A DNA stretch of 64,000 nucleotides from Zeugodacus cucurbitae (taxonomy: Eukaryota; Arthropoda; Insecta; Diptera; Tephritidae). The notes beneath the pieces are model-generated. The model made no database searches. It was not told the DNA's origin and was given only the letters and a program-made list of their open reading frames with translations. The translations under genes were made by a program, and so were the position numbers. How positions within the stretch are numbered: the stretch's first letter is position 1; every line of letters starts with the position of its first letter. This document shows, piece after piece, positions 33,968-46,739 of this stretch. The DNA lies in NCBI RefSeq assembly GCF_028554725.1, contig NC_071672.1, forward strand, positions 31,640,944 to 31,704,943. Reading direction: 5' to 3'.

Positions 33968-34524
33968 CAAGAATGATAGAAGACAAGATTACGACAGGCT
34001 GAGCGTTCACGACCAACGAATGGGAATAGGCAACAGAAGAATTGTCAAATGGAAAACGGAAATGTGAAACATAGTGAACCAAATTGAATAATGTGCAGAT
34101 AAAATATCACAATGAACGTAATTCTTAAAATCTTCATTTATAAAATGATCTAATATAATCATGCATATTTATAATTAAAATTATATGTTTTGTTACAAAA
34201 AGTTCGCCATTTTGCCAACTTTTTTGTTGGTTGGAAAAGTGAGAAAAAAATCTTTATAGACGACTTTTTTGTACTATTGTTGTTTAATTCCGCCATTGCG
34301 GACTTCCTTTTCAAATTAATACATTTTTCACTTAAAATTTTAAATAATAATTAAGCACAAGCCTTGACTTCAGCTCTTTGTTTTGGTTTTATTGTTTTAT
34401 ACCACAGTGCAATTTTGTTTTGCTCGCGTGTTCGTGGTCGTGAAACTTGTCACTCAACAGGACCTCAAAACTCAAAATAACTAACTGTAAACGCCTGTCG
34501 TAATCTTGTCTTCTATCATTCTTG
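33968..34524 (-). mobile_element. MITE copy 2 (inverted relative to copy 1)
   Basis: Starts CAAGAATGATAGAAGACAAG and ends CTTGTCTTCTATCATTCTTG, a nearly perfect inverted repeat of about 30 bases. Its interior matches the element at 950-1319 in the opposite direction and contains about 190 extra bases near 34240-34430. Flanks read GTAGAGTA and GTCGAGTA (one mismatch, offset by one base), compatible with an 8-bp duplication. Confidence 0.85.
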
Positions 34525-36647
34525 AGTCGAGTACATCAATTTTTGATCGAAAGAAGCAGCAAAGCAAGAATCAAAAAAATTAAAACGGCGACTGTTGCTG
34601 CTATTTGATTTTTATAACTGTTTGATTTTCGCTATTGCTTCGAGTGCGATTTCGGTTTTTTCCGAAGCAGAAGTCGAAGCAAAAACAAATGAAATGAAAT
34701 TGCTGGCAGTTTTTAAACACTGATTCTAATTCGATCCCTGTAGCAATAGAACACTTTCACACGGGACAACTCCTGTTGCGGCAATTCTTACTTTATAGGA
34801 GAGGCGGCGACGAAGAGAGGAGAATTGTGCCGAGTCTGCTGTGTTCGGCAACACGCTTTGTGTTCTTTTTCGTAACAGTTCGCTGCTACGTAACAGTGTT
34901 GCATTTGCGTACATTTTAAAATTAATGTATACAAAATATTTGAAAATTTGCATTTCATAATTTATTTTTTGTATGTAATTTGCAAATACATATAGAAATA
35001 TGCATAATATAAATAAAATATGTTAGAAGATAGAGAATAACGATAAAATTAGTTAATGAAATATATATTTTGGTTTCGAAATGATGATATGAGGAGAATG
35101 AGAGAAAAACACGTACAGAGTTGTCGAACACAAATTCCTCGTGTGAACGCAATGAGCGACAGCAAAAGAGAATCGCCCGAGAATTAGCAACAGGTATTGA
35201 CCCGTCTGAAATCACACATAGCAGTTCGAAAAGTAGCAATCACAGTTCAGTAGCAAAGCAGTTCAGGATCACAGTAACAATTTTAGTTGCGATTTCGATA
35301 ATTTTGGGTGATTACAAAAGCAGTTAAATGTACCCAAAATTTATTAATTAGTAAATTGTGATTGCAAAAGCTGGTAAATTTTGGATATTGTTAAAATTAA
35401 TAACTATAATAATGCAAAAAATTAAAAAAAAAATTGAATAAAAATTCTCTCTCATCACAGTGATTTAAAAATAGCAAAATCGCTCATCACTAGTTTACAG
35501 ACCACAGCGCTGATTTGCATTAGCGGACTTGAGTTGCATTAACTTGCGCATTCGATCCATTTCATCGTACCTAAAATTACAAATTTTTGCTACTGTAAAT
35601 AGTGAATGATACGAACAAGAATAAAATTACGTAAACAATTGAATAAAATTTATTTTTTACTAATTCAATTATGTACAAATATATCAACAAAAACAATTTT
35701 TAATATTTTTAGATAGCAGAAAATGCATCGCGGACAGTTTCAACAACAACAACAAGGACTCAACAACGACGAAAATGTGCTGATAGATTTGCTCTACTTT
35801 TTTCTAATGAATAAACAGATTTCACAATCGTTTTATTCAATAGGGAATTCTGGTAGACCAACTGTTTTAAACGGTAAAGTTGTTGTTACAGTTTCGGGTA
35901 ATATGCTTAAGGATTTAATAAACGCTAATATTAAATTTCGTGTTGATTAACCGGACACAATTTTAGATATTATTTCGGTGTGAGTTTCGGTACTTTCAAT
36001 GTAAGTGCAAGTTATTTATATATGAACATTGTCCAATGAGGAATTGTATGAGTAAGAAAGGGATTTTTTAACGTAAGTAGACAAGAATTTCGTGGCCTTT
36101 TGTGCATTCACTCTTAACTATCCTACAGAAACGTTTAATCAGTGGTAACACTCTCTGATAGCGTACCGATAATTTAAGCGCTACCTAGCCTATCGGCAAG
36201 TATGTATGGATTGTTTTACATATCTGGCTGTTTTCTACTAAGAAGAAAGAAATTATCGTGGAGACAGAGAGTAAGCAATGCTACCAACATGTATCAATAT
36301 AAAATATAATAAAAAAAAATATTTTGTATAGGCTCGCATGCCAAAATATATCTTATGTTTAAATGTCATTATCTAATATTATGTAATAATTGTGCCGCTT
36401 TATGACAACAAATCTTGAATATATAGTTGAGGTAAATATATCAAATATTTTGGCGAAAATGTGTTACAGTTTTGCCGAAAGTTGCCATCTTTAGCTTTTT
36501 TTTCTAAAATTCGCAGTTCATACAAATTTGTTTTGTGTTTGTTTGTTTTTATAACTATGATCAACAAAATATTATTTTGGATTTCAAGCTTCTTACAAAG
36601 ATTTGTGAACAATATATCTCATTTATTTAACAAAAGATTGAGCGACA
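34525..36647. other. Intergenic stretch with one small open frame
   Basis: No transposon was recognised except low-complexity tracts. 34720-34930 is unusually GC-rich for the window. The small frame at 35723-35950 is listed separately. The rest is AT-rich without support for a gene. Confidence 0.3.
35723..35950 (+). CDS. Small open frame, 75 aa, hypothetical
   Basis: The peptide starts MHRGQFQQQQQGLNNDE and continues through YFFLMNKQISQSFYS to VVTVSGNMLKDLINANIKF. It has a Q run and a mixed hydrophobic/polar pattern that looks more protein-like than most short frames nearby. TATTTTTAG, an acceptor-like sequence, lies about ten bases before the ATG. I do not recognise it, and no second exon could be found. 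It may be chance. Confidence 0.2.
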   Translation: MHRGQFQQQQQGLNNDENVLIDLLYFFLMNKQISQSFYSIGNSGRPTVLNGKVVVTVSGNMLKDLINANIKFRVD

Positions 36648-36799
36648 AATACGGATATGTATATCATGCATGGTTATTTAAAAGGAATTTTTGTATTTCA
36701 TATAATACATTTAATAATAATTTAATACGGATATGTATATCATGCATGGTTATTTAAAAGGAATTTTTGTATTTCATATAATACATTTAATAATAATTT
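36648..36799 (+). repeat. Perfect 76-bp tandem duplication
   Basis: The unit AATACGGATATGTATATCAT... at 36648-36723 is repeated without a visible difference at 36724-36799. Identity implies a recent duplication or an assembly artefact. Confidence 0.92.
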
Positions 36800-36934
36800 A
36801 TTAGTTTTTGTTGTTAATCGTTGATATAGTTATATTTTTTAATTAATTTTTTCTTTTTGAACGTATTTTGTATATTTTTTCGGTACGGCAATGCTCTTTT
36901 CTAGTAGGTCGCTGGTTGCGATTTGCATTTCAAT

Positions 36935-36970
36935 TATAAAAGCACATTTAGTGTACGGAAACATCACTGA
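36935..36970 (+). promoter_or_regulatory. Candidate TATA/initiator core promoter
   Basis: TATAAA at 36935-36940 is followed 31 bases later by an initiator-like ATCACTG with its A at 36966. This is the normal fly spacing. There is no clear downstream promoter element, and the only frame downstream (36983-37174) is unremarkable. Chance matches are common in AT-rich DNA. Confidence 0.2.
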
Positions 36971-38599
36971 TTACTACGGGGGTTGGTGTGCAAAGTTTTC
37001 AGTGCGGTAAATGGAGAAAACATCATAAATCTAATCCAGAGTTTTGTTTTGATTCTCGCGACGACGATACCACTTCGCGTCCGACGTCGGTCAATTTTAG
37101 AGAATAAACGCTCGGCTTCGTGTATCCCTCTAATATCGACAATAAAAATTAGATACATATTACAAAGAAATTAGGAAAAGGCAAATCATGATATAAACTG
37201 TTTTCATTTGTTTAACTAACTAAGATGTTAGTATGTGTCAACGGCATGATGAGACAGTTGGATAGTGATGTTCAAATAATAAATAAATTGTGTTCTTTGG
37301 AGGTGGGTTTCTTGTTTGTTTGTATAACAAGTCCGACGATGGCAAATCAACCAGCTATACGTAATGAAAAAAGTTGAAACAAGTATTTGTATGCATATAT
37401 TGCCCGGTAACTTCTTTAAAATATCACAAATATGTGTATTGTGCAAAAATAAATAAGTGTATGTATGTATAAACATGTGTATATATTTCCGCAATGAAGC
37501 ATTGTGATTTTCCTAACGCCAAAAATTCTATATCTGTCGTATTCATATAATCGCCTTTTCCTCTCTCTCGTCATACCTGTATATGGTTGTTCGCGAATAT
37601 GGTTCATATGGCCGTGTGTCATTGTGAAAACATATACATCCAAACATATAGTAAGTATGGGTTGTAGGTAAAATCAAATAAGACTACAGCAGCCACCCAT
37701 ATAGCCCAGCTGAGATCTAGCATACTTGTATTTACATATATCTAAATATATATACATACATATATAAATAAATACACTCATGTGCACATCGCTCTTTAAA
37801 TATATGAACATACATACATATGTACATAAGTAAAAACTTACCCAAATAACGTGTAACTGCTGGGATAAATAGGTTTGAACATAGGAGTGTGTGACTATCG
37901 TATTTATGAAATTGATAGAAACACAACAATGAGCTTAGCTAAGCACATAATAATTTCTACAGGTTATAATATTTAACCTATATACTTTTAGAGATGGAAG
38001 ATTTGTCGTAAGCCGGGTTCCAGGAGCCCTGTAATATGTACATAGATATGTGGGTATATACCCGTCCCTATGCGAAAGGTTTATATTCTGTTGGATCTGT
38101 TAACTTGTATATTGTCATAGGACATTCCAAATTAATGAATTGCACCAAGCAGTGCGTATGCAGTTTATGTGCATACTGTAGTTTGAGGGGATCAAAGTCA
38201 CTTAATTTAGCAAATTTATTGAAAATAAAAGTATATAAATTTGTTTCAGTTGTACACTCATTCTGCAAAGTCTTGTTTACGTTTAAAAAAAAGTATTTTT
38301 AATAATTTTATAAATGATTTAATAACTTGAGCCTTTGCTGCATGTTCCGTTTTTTGAAAATAGGCGCTTCACTTGGAATTACATTGATCTTGAGATTTTC
38401 CTTTGTGAGTTCCTTGCTGTTGTTGATTTCAACATCAATATTTTTTAAACAATTTTATGGCTTGCCGAAATTGTATTATAGTTTTAATATTGTTGTTGTT
38501 GTAGCGATTATCCAAATCCCAATTGGACGGAAAGTATAACTCAGGCATCGAGCTGTTTCTACCATAGATAGAGTCGTGTTAGATGAGTTGGGTTTATTG
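36971..38599. other. Unassigned AT-rich intergenic stretch
   Basis: Rich in ATGTACATACATATGT-type sequence (for example 37740-37830). Short frames on both strands have simple, Tyr/Ile/Cys-rich composition and no motif. Confidence 0.3.
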
Positions 38600-39175
38600 G
38601 GTATGCAAAAAAAGGTTAGTGTTATCCGGGGACTCTTTGCATTTTGGTAGTAAGCTTTTTCACCAAGGTACTCAATATGTAGTTGATAACTTTTAAAATA
38701 CCCGAAATGTGAAAGACTCAAATTCCGACAGTGAACAACCCCAAAATTGTGGATGTTACTTTTAACAGTCTGACCTGTTTTACTCAGCATACGATCGCGA
38801 TTATGACCAAAGGACAAAGCCGGAATGTGCGCCTAGATGCAGTAGGACGCAGAGAAGAAAGCTGGGGTGTTTTCTCAGAAATCATCCCTGCGGTCATCCG
38901 CTTTACGCAGAATCAGAAATACGAGGTAATTTTTACAATATGACGACGATATCAAACTATACGCAGACCAGACTTCGAAAGCCGGAAACTTCAGACTCGA
39001 TTTAAACGCCACTCACAACGGAGCCATTAACACTTTTGTCGACTCCCTTCTAGTGAATGGTATCCTTGGAGTGAAACCAAGACTACGAGACCGAGCTGCT
39101 TCGTGAAACAAATGTGACCTTAGCGCAGCTTCATTCTGGCTATTGTAGCAGGTTAAACTCCTACATATCCATGTT
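38600..39175 (+). pseudogene. Jockey-type LINE fragment
   Basis: PKIVDVTFNSLTCFTQH near 38735-38785 matches the region after the RT catalytic centre (normally K-I-L-G-V-T-x-D), and DDDIKLYADQTSKAGNFRL lies near 38940. The tail contains ALRDRAA-like sequence and VTLAQLHSGYCSRLNSYIS, given by GACCTTAGCGCAGCTTCATT... at 39117-39170. It is the same family as the fragments in the ey and Thd1 introns. Confidence 0.65.
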
Positions 39176-41987
39176 TTAAAATTAAACTATTAATTCTGCC
39201 TTGACCAATGGATTTATAGAAGTTAAACCTTCCCGCTGGTGAAAGTAGGTGGCGCACTGTTATTGTTGGCGCAGTGTTACCATATATTTTGGCCCTGTCC
39301 AGCGAAGAGTACAGTATAAAACATGCTAAAATAGCTCATGCAACTCTACGGTCGTCGTGTCTCCTCGGTTCGGACAGGGATTTGACGGTAAACCAAAGCT
39401 TAATCTATATCGTCGCTTATGATTGTTTACCAGTTGCAGGATCTTCAAATCCCTAAAGCTTTGATAACAGGTATCGAACTGGTCACACTGGTTTGCTAAA
39501 ACTGCTGTTAAAATTGGATCAGTTAACATAGATACGGTTGCCCACAGAAATGAAGTCAGAGAGTTTCTTAATCGAGATAATAATGGACAGATGGTCTGAT
39601 GCTTGGATTAGCATAGGTCGCCGCTGTTTATCAGACCACCGCTATCTATGGTGATGTCTGGCGAGCTGCTGCCATAATTCTAGTGGAGTCTTCTTGGTTC
39701 ATTTGTGACCTAAAGATGGAACGTTTTTTCAGATATATCTGCTTTATCAAGCTTTAAATTAAACACGTTAGGAATGGCTAATATCGGATGTAACCGAACA
39801 TTTTATGCTCTTGTAATTTGCAAGGTTCAAAGAGGTAGGAAACTTTATGAAACTTTTTTATAATTGGGATACAGGAATCATACTAATGTTTAGCGATCCA
39901 TCACCTTATTGGATATATGGGATCTAAGGGAAGGTCTATGTATACTCGACAACATATTTTCACGAACATTCATCAAGAAAACATACAATTTGATAAATAA
40001 ATTCGGCATCAAATTTAACAGAATAACTGAATTAGTATGGAGGCTGGGGTGATTCGTAAACCGATTTCATCCATTTCCGTAAACAACCATAATTACACCT
40101 TCACCTAACTTGGCTGCATGCAAATCTAGTATACGACCACGATGGAACAATGCTCTGTGTACGTGTTGAATTCCAGTTGCATAAAAATCGCAAGTATATA
40201 TTGAACGTACACCCCATTCAGTGGTTTGGTAGTATACTAGAGCGCATAAATGTTTTTCTTTTGATTTTGTTTAGTTTATGTAACTCTTCCTTTCCCAGTT
40301 TCTTTTTGTTTGTTGTCTCGAATCCAATAGTAAACGAGTGTACGGCCAAAAAGTGAACTTAGACATTTTGTTATTCCGTTCAGGCACGGCTAATTTTGTT
40401 GTGGCAACTACCCAACGAATTACTGCTACTGAAACTCCGATACAATGAAAGAATTAGCATTGACTGTAACACGCGTTGCTATACATTAGAAAGGGATGAA
40501 CGATACTTAACTTAAGAAACTCGTATAAACTTTAACCGATATAACTGGTAGCCTCCATGGTAATTAACCAAGTATTAAGCTGTGCGCTGATTGACAGGGT
40601 AGTGGCGGTGCGTGGATTGAAGAGAAAAAGGTGTTATGAATAATGTTCGAGAGTAAATGGTTTTACAATTCTTTTAAATTTTGTGGTGTTGGGAAATGTA
40701 CAGTGGAACGCACTGAACACATGGTGCGCTTCTAACACAATAAAATGTTTTTTTGACATTTTGACATCCAGAAGATAAACTAAATTCAAAATAAATTATT
40801 ATCAAAAAACAAAATTTAAAAAACGATGCGATGTTTTTTGACAATTTTAAATCCAGAAGAAAAACTAAATTCAAAATAAATTAAATTATTTACATCAGCT
40901 GATGGATGCCAACGTCATAGAATAATACCTGTTTGTCACTATGCTTGTACATGGTTTCTTGAGTTTTGATTGTAGTACGGAAATCATATGTCAGATAAAG
41001 GAGTAGATCTCGGCAACTGGAGAGAGTCTTACTTAGACAGCTTCGGCTGTCCCAAATATTACTGACGGATCACCAAGACCCATATGTTTCGATAAAAAAG
41101 TGTCTGGACTCTATTATAAAGTTCTTAAGTCGGTTGAAGTCGATTCCAGTCCTTAGGCTGTGTACAAGCATGAAAACTTTTGGACACTATTTGTAAGACC
41201 TTAAAAGTACATCAAAAATATGATAATTTAGAAATTTTAGTAACACGACTAACTAAAATTAAACAAAGTAATATAATAGACAAATTATGTATTTACCGAT
41301 TCTAGAGGAATATGCGCTTTTACGTGACAAATAGAGAAGAAACATACGTCAGATACGTCAAATAATAAGTGTGATAATACACCATTTCACTAACCTCAAT
41401 ACATCCGGTAAGTAATTTTCTTTGACTCTAAACTTTACACAACAGGCGTTTGAGTTGTTGTGAGCTAGGTGTTAATAAAAAAAAAAGACTTTAAACAAGT
41501 GTTCTTTTATACATTTTTTTATAGATACAATCATATATTTCATTTAAACAATTCTGCATATCACAGTTAAATAGGCTGTCATCAATTGGCTAAGCGTAAT
41601 TCAAACAAACCTGCGCTAAAATGTCTAATTAATCATGTGCAATAGTGTTGCACCATTTTATTAGGTGAAGAAATCCTTAAATATGCACAAAAACATTTTT
41701 TTTATCCCTTTGTATCGAGCTGCGTCTATGCCTTACGTTTTATTTAATCAATTAAAATGTATTGCAAAGTAAAAACAACAAAAATATATATTTGTATTGT
41801 AATTTTTGTCAAAAATTTGTCCTTTGAGTCGTTTTTACCATTGTGAATAATCTACATATGTAAAACAAAATTTGGCAACACTCAGCAAGCGGCGATAGAA
41901 TTTTTAATGAGGTATCCGCATACTCTCCTGCACGAATTCAACTAGATAACTTTGTTGTTGCTTTCACATGTAAAAGAGAATTTTTTT
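39176..41987. other. Unassigned stretch with a dispersed-repeat fragment
   Basis: 39764-40070 is a diverged, shortened piece of the dispersed repeat in reverse orientation (TTAGGAATGGCTAATATCGG...GTAACCGAACATTTTATGCTC). The rest, including short frames at 39274-39529, 40150-40356 and 40674-40874, shows nothing recognisable. Confidence 0.4.
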
Positions 41988-42129
41988 GATCGCGATCCTA
42001 TATTTCGATATTTATTGAACGTTTAGCATGGAATATTGATGAATTACGATCCATATCACAAAATATTTAAATATTTTGATATCAAGTTAATAGATCGCGG
42101 ATCGCGTGATAAATATTGAACGTGTAGCA
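41988..42129 (+). repeat. Short dispersed repeat, first copy
   Basis: Contains TATTTATTGAACGTTTAGCA near its left and GATAAATATTGAACGTGTAGCA at its right end, with GATCGCGATCC-like palindromes. The same arrangement recurs at 44300-44433. Confidence 0.6.
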
Positions 42130-43061
42130 ATTTTGTGATTTACAAGTCCAAATTGGTGAATGGCAATAGTGCCAAAATTTTAAAATCAACTAATTTCTAA
42201 TAAAATGAACATGAATTATAATCAAAGATAACATGATACGAAACTCTTTCATTCGTGAGAGAACTGTCAAAGTCCTCATTTTTTATAACAATTGGCAGTG
42301 GTGCCACTGCGAGAAAACATAAGTTAGGAGATTATTAATAGAGACTTCTTAACCAATATTACGCCAACACATAAACTTATAAATATATATTTTAAGATAA
42401 ACAATAAACATCTACACATAAAAATAATCAAATATTATAATAATTAAAAGTCGTACATATTATAAGTCAACATAAACAAAAATTTAGTTTAGTTTAATTT
42501 AATAACATATATTTATTTATATTTTATAAACAAATAAACACCTTAATATATTCTCTAAAAGTTTAAGAGAAAATTTGTACCCAGATATGTATTTACGTAA
42601 ATGGTATTTAACACTGCTTAAGTAAGTATATTACTTTGGTACAAATAGCCACCGTTTCTTAAATAATATATATATATTAACTCCATTTAAATAAAAGTTA
42701 ATAATAATTCAAAATCACAAAAAAACGTATCGTACAAAAAACGAACTATTGCATCATTTATTTCTGCGGGATTCTTAGTGGTAACTCGTCGTTTTGACTG
42801 TCAGCTGTTCAGTAGCCCATGATCTGGCTTTGTTGCCAACATCAAAAATGAGTTCCTGGGCTCTCTCAACAAGCAAAAGAGAAGAGTTTCGTATCATATT
42901 ATCCATGATTATAATGTTAACGGTAGAATCTTTGCCAGAGCTATGGAACTCATCTGCCAAGGGTTTTTTTTTATAAAAAGGCCAAATATTGCATGCACAT
43001 AATGAATTGCTGTGGTGGCAAGAACAACAGCCAAATATGATTTTCCTACATTTTCTTCCAA
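42130..43061. other. Unassigned AT-rich stretch
   Basis: Mostly A/T-rich simple DNA (42360-42760). Overlapping 60-codon frames on both strands at 42775-42976 have no recognisable motif. Confidence 0.3.
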
Positions 43062-44205
43062 TCTATATATATAAAAGAAAGTCGTGTTAGTTACACTATT
43101 TATAACTGAAGAAGGCTTAACCGATTTGGCTTAAATTTGATTTCGAGGTAGCTTAGGGCCGGGGGCAGGACATAGGATACTTTATATTCCATTCCCGTGA
43201 CGAGAACGAGCTGTGGAATAAAAAGAGCAACTGACATTTCATATAAAACAAAAAACAAAACACCGAATATTTTAACATATCTAACAGAAACTGTGCCTCA
43301 TATGTATAATGCCCATGAGTTAGAGTGAAAAGGCTGTTTTTTCGATCCAAAATTTTGCATTACAAAATTCAGTGTCAGTGTAAGAAGCGGTAATTAATTG
43401 AGAAAGATTTTAATATCGCCATAATTGAATCTGTTTTTCTTTTAGTACAGTCCGTTAATATTTGGTGTATTTTTACCAAGTTTGCTTTTAAATTTTGTTT
43501 TTTTCTTGGAGTTATGTAACATTTGCGATATCAAACATTGTGCAAAGAATGCCATAAAAGATCAACTGCTGCCAACGAAATAAACGTTTGCCTCAAATCA
43601 TCAAATCCATGGTGTTTTGTGCGGAAACTTCAGCTAAGAACAAACAGGAGAGTTGTGTTACTGAACGATAAATCTGTTAAAGATATCTCTGAGCAATTCC
43701 TGTCTATTGGTAATCGTCGGGTTCCTTTCGACGAATCGAACGGATTTCTTATTTCTGTAACTTTGTCTTATCGAAAAACGAACTCATAAATAAGCTATAA
43801 ATCACAAAAATAATGAATGGTTGAGTGGGCGAGCAATTTTAGCGGCTAAGAATAAAGATGTACATAGATGACCTAAACTACAAAATTCAGAATTAGATCA
43901 TTGGTACACTTCATTCATTCAAATCAATTGGCTGTGTAATAAATGAAGATGAAGCCGCCAACTATTCAATTGAATTTTTAAACTCCTTGGATGTGCTTGG
44001 CTTGGCCGTACAATTTACGGCTAAAGATTGAATCCGTAGTAATCATGCTTCGAAACTTAAACCAACTACAACTGTCCAACAACGCGTTTAGTGGTAAAAA
44101 AATGAACAATGTGAAGTTGAAGAAGTTCTCATTCCGAGGATTCCGGTGATCTCAACCAAATTTCCGATCCGTCTTGCATTGTCTATGACCGTTAACATAA
44201 GTCGG
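43062..44205 (+). pseudogene. Second Helitron remnant with broken helicase
   Basis: Begins TCTATATATATAAAAGAAAG preceded by A, the standard 5' end of this Helitron group. From 43510 the plus strand encodes, in broken frames, KLQLRTNRRVVLLNDKS, EQFLSIGNRRVPFDESNGF, GRAILAAKNKDV near 43830, IEFLNSLDV near 43970 and EEVLIPRIPVISTKFP near 44120. These align in order with the middle and C-terminal half of the helicase at 5915-7162. Walker motifs and Rep are missing, and no 3' hairpin was found. Confidence 0.75.
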
Positions 44206-44299
44206 AAAAAAGTTCACCGTTGGGTCCGGTAGTATTTTATAAAAAAATGTACGAAAAAATAAACATATATATATATGTTTTTTTCTGGTGAGAACACAG

Positions 44300-44433
44300 C
44301 TAGCGTCGTATAAATATTGACGTAATATTTATTGAACGTGTAGCAAAGCAGTCGCGAAGTATTCACTCGCAATCCATCAATATTTAATATAGATCGCGAT
44401 CCAAATATCACGATAAATATTGAACGTGTAGCA
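44300..44433 (+). repeat. Short dispersed repeat, second copy
   Basis: Carries ATATTTATTGAACGTGTAGC near 44327 and GATCGCGATCCAAATATCAC...GTGTAGCA ending at 44433. It resembles 41988-42129, and the two copies bracket the second Helitron remnant. Confidence 0.6.
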
Positions 44434-44918
44434 GGCGCTTTACATTGTAACTGACCTGGCCTAAGGGGCAGAACTTTCAAAGCCTCTATCTTTTAGAATT
44501 TTACTCTGCTTGATAAAAATATTGTTTTTTTTTACTAAAATATGTATTTTTTTTAATTTTGAAACCCATCAGTCCCCTTAAGAAACATTTAAACTTATAA
44601 CGAAATCCAATTCATTTCTATCTAAAGTTTGGAGTTATTTATAAAACTGCTGAAACTTGGAAATTTAACAAAAGCTGCCATTAACATTTTCGTAGAGAGC
44701 TTGTTTAAAAAGGTTTCTTGAGAATTCGTGAAATATACATAGCCGATCTTAAAGGTCTAGTTAAAATAATTTTATACGTCTTGAAGAAAACAATTTTGAT
44801 GACAACATAGTGTTTATTATACATGCATATGTATGTACAATATATTTAGGTATACATATGTATGTATAATGTACATATTTTTTTTATATATACATACAGA
44901 TGTAGGGTTTTATAAGTA
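44434..44918. other. Unassigned stretch
   Basis: AT-rich, with ACATATGTATGTATAATGTAC simple sequence near 44820-44880. No gene seen. Confidence 0.3.
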
Positions 44919-45504
44919 CAGTGGCTCACAGCTTATTTCGTGTGCGCATTTATTAAAAAAACATTTACTTTTTTTTGTATATATTTTCTAAAAAAATCTT
45001 AAAATGCCCATTTAGAGTTACGTCATGAAACTATATTTCGTAATGGGTCTTTGTACGTCAATAGAAAAGCAACAGACAAGACCTAAAAACGGTATTAAAA
45101 CACAGAAAATATCACCCTAATACACAAACAATCTTGTTAGCTCCATGCAAATCCGGCTTTTTAAAATCTGTTTTAAAGCAAAAAGCCTGCTCTACGAAAT
45201 ATCAATTTAATAAAAAATAATAATTTAATTAACAAAAATTTAATTCAATAAAAAATAATCATTTAATTTAAAAAACATTAAACATATAATTCTGAGCAAC
45301 GTAAGCTGACATTTTTTTAAATCTTATTATTAGAAATTGTTTTGAAAATTTTTCTTTGTGTATGTAATTGTAAATAATGTAACTTTAAATTAAAATAACT
45401 TTAAATGTACATTTAAGATTTTTTTAAATAAAATATATCAAAAAAGAATATTACACATATTCTTTTTAATAAATGTGCGCATGAAATCCGCTGTGAGCCA
45501 CTTG
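44919..45504. mobile_element. Tc1/mariner-type MITE, 586 bp
   Basis: The left end CAGTGGCTCACAGCTTATTT and the right end, read in inverse complement, CAAGTGGCTCACAGCGGATT match over about 40 bases apart from a one-base indel and a few changes. TA flanks both sides (44917-44918, 45505-45506). No transposase is encoded, so it is non-autonomous. Confidence 0.8.
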
Positions 45505-46739
45505 TAAATACGTGTGTGTTTGACTCTCTGGTTTTATGCACGATGCACAAGCATCGATGAGATCGTTTGAAATCGACTCGCACTTCAACACTAAACGTAC
45601 TAACAATGTACATATGTGTGTACGTATATTTGCAATTTTGACCAAATGTACATACAAATTGACACAAATGTAGGTGTGTATATACATATACATACAAATG
45701 TATGTGCATCTATATAATTTCCCAGTTATACAGGCACATAGTTGTGCATGCATGCATACAGACAAATAAGTGCCCTGCAGGGAAATGTACTTCTTGCAAA
45801 CTGGTTCGACTCTAGTATACAATCACCTGTTCAGTTTGCTAAGCTGCGTAATGGAAAGACGTCATATACATATGTATGTATATCTGCACTTCAAATATTT
45901 CATTTAATTGGAAAACAAGAAGAAGACACAAATAATCATTATATTATTCAGCGGTGTTGTGGAATCCAAGACATATTTGCTTAATTGTCAGTATGGCAAA
46001 CAAATTATGATTCTAATTGGTGCCACAAAATCTGTTTGGTTTTTCAACTTTTCAAATATAAGCAAAACCAATATTCGCATTAACTGTGCCACTATGCATG
46101 AGACAAAATTAACAACTAGCTAATTTTATACGTTCTAAACACAACAATACTTACTAATATTCAGAAGAAATGAAAAATATGTTGAATTTTAGAGTTTATT
46201 TCAGCTTTTTTTCATTGGACACTGAAAGTAATGCAAACTAGAAACAAAACAGTTTAGTGAATCACAGTTATTTCATTTATGCTCAAGGGAAATCATAAGT
46301 GCTGTTTATATTTATGTAAAAATGTTTAAATATTTACATATATATATTTTAACATGTATGTAAAAATTTAAATTTGACTTAACTATTTTGTGAGCAGCTT
46401 AACATATCTCAATTTTTTCAATAAATATGTCTAGTTTCTTACGCCTTTGCATTATAATTAAAAAATATATATATATTCAAAGCGTTTTAACGTCAAATCG
46501 AAATAAATTTGAACAAAATATTTCAAATATATCAGCGCTGAGGTTGTTTATGTTAGTAAAACCGTTAAAATTGGTGTCCGTTACACCGAAAACCGGAAAA
46601 AATTGGATTCGAACATCAAATAATATTGGAATTCATAACCGCTACAAGCATTTTTATAAATTATATTTCTGGGAACTATCAGATACGACAACAACCCTGA
46701 TTATACTGTATTTACAGTTATAATAGATGTATACAGTTA
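45505..46739. other. Unassigned stretch
   Basis: 45600-45760 is dense in ACATATGTGTGTACGTAT-type simple sequence, which produces spurious Tyr/Cys/Met-rich frames. 46427-46723 is a 98-codon frame without motif. Confidence 0.3.

Noticed and set aside
45413..45822. Minus-strand frames of 98 and 118 codons
   Set aside because: They are built from TACATATGTATG-type simple repeats and overlap the end of a MITE. Cys/Tyr/Met-rich composition with no motif.
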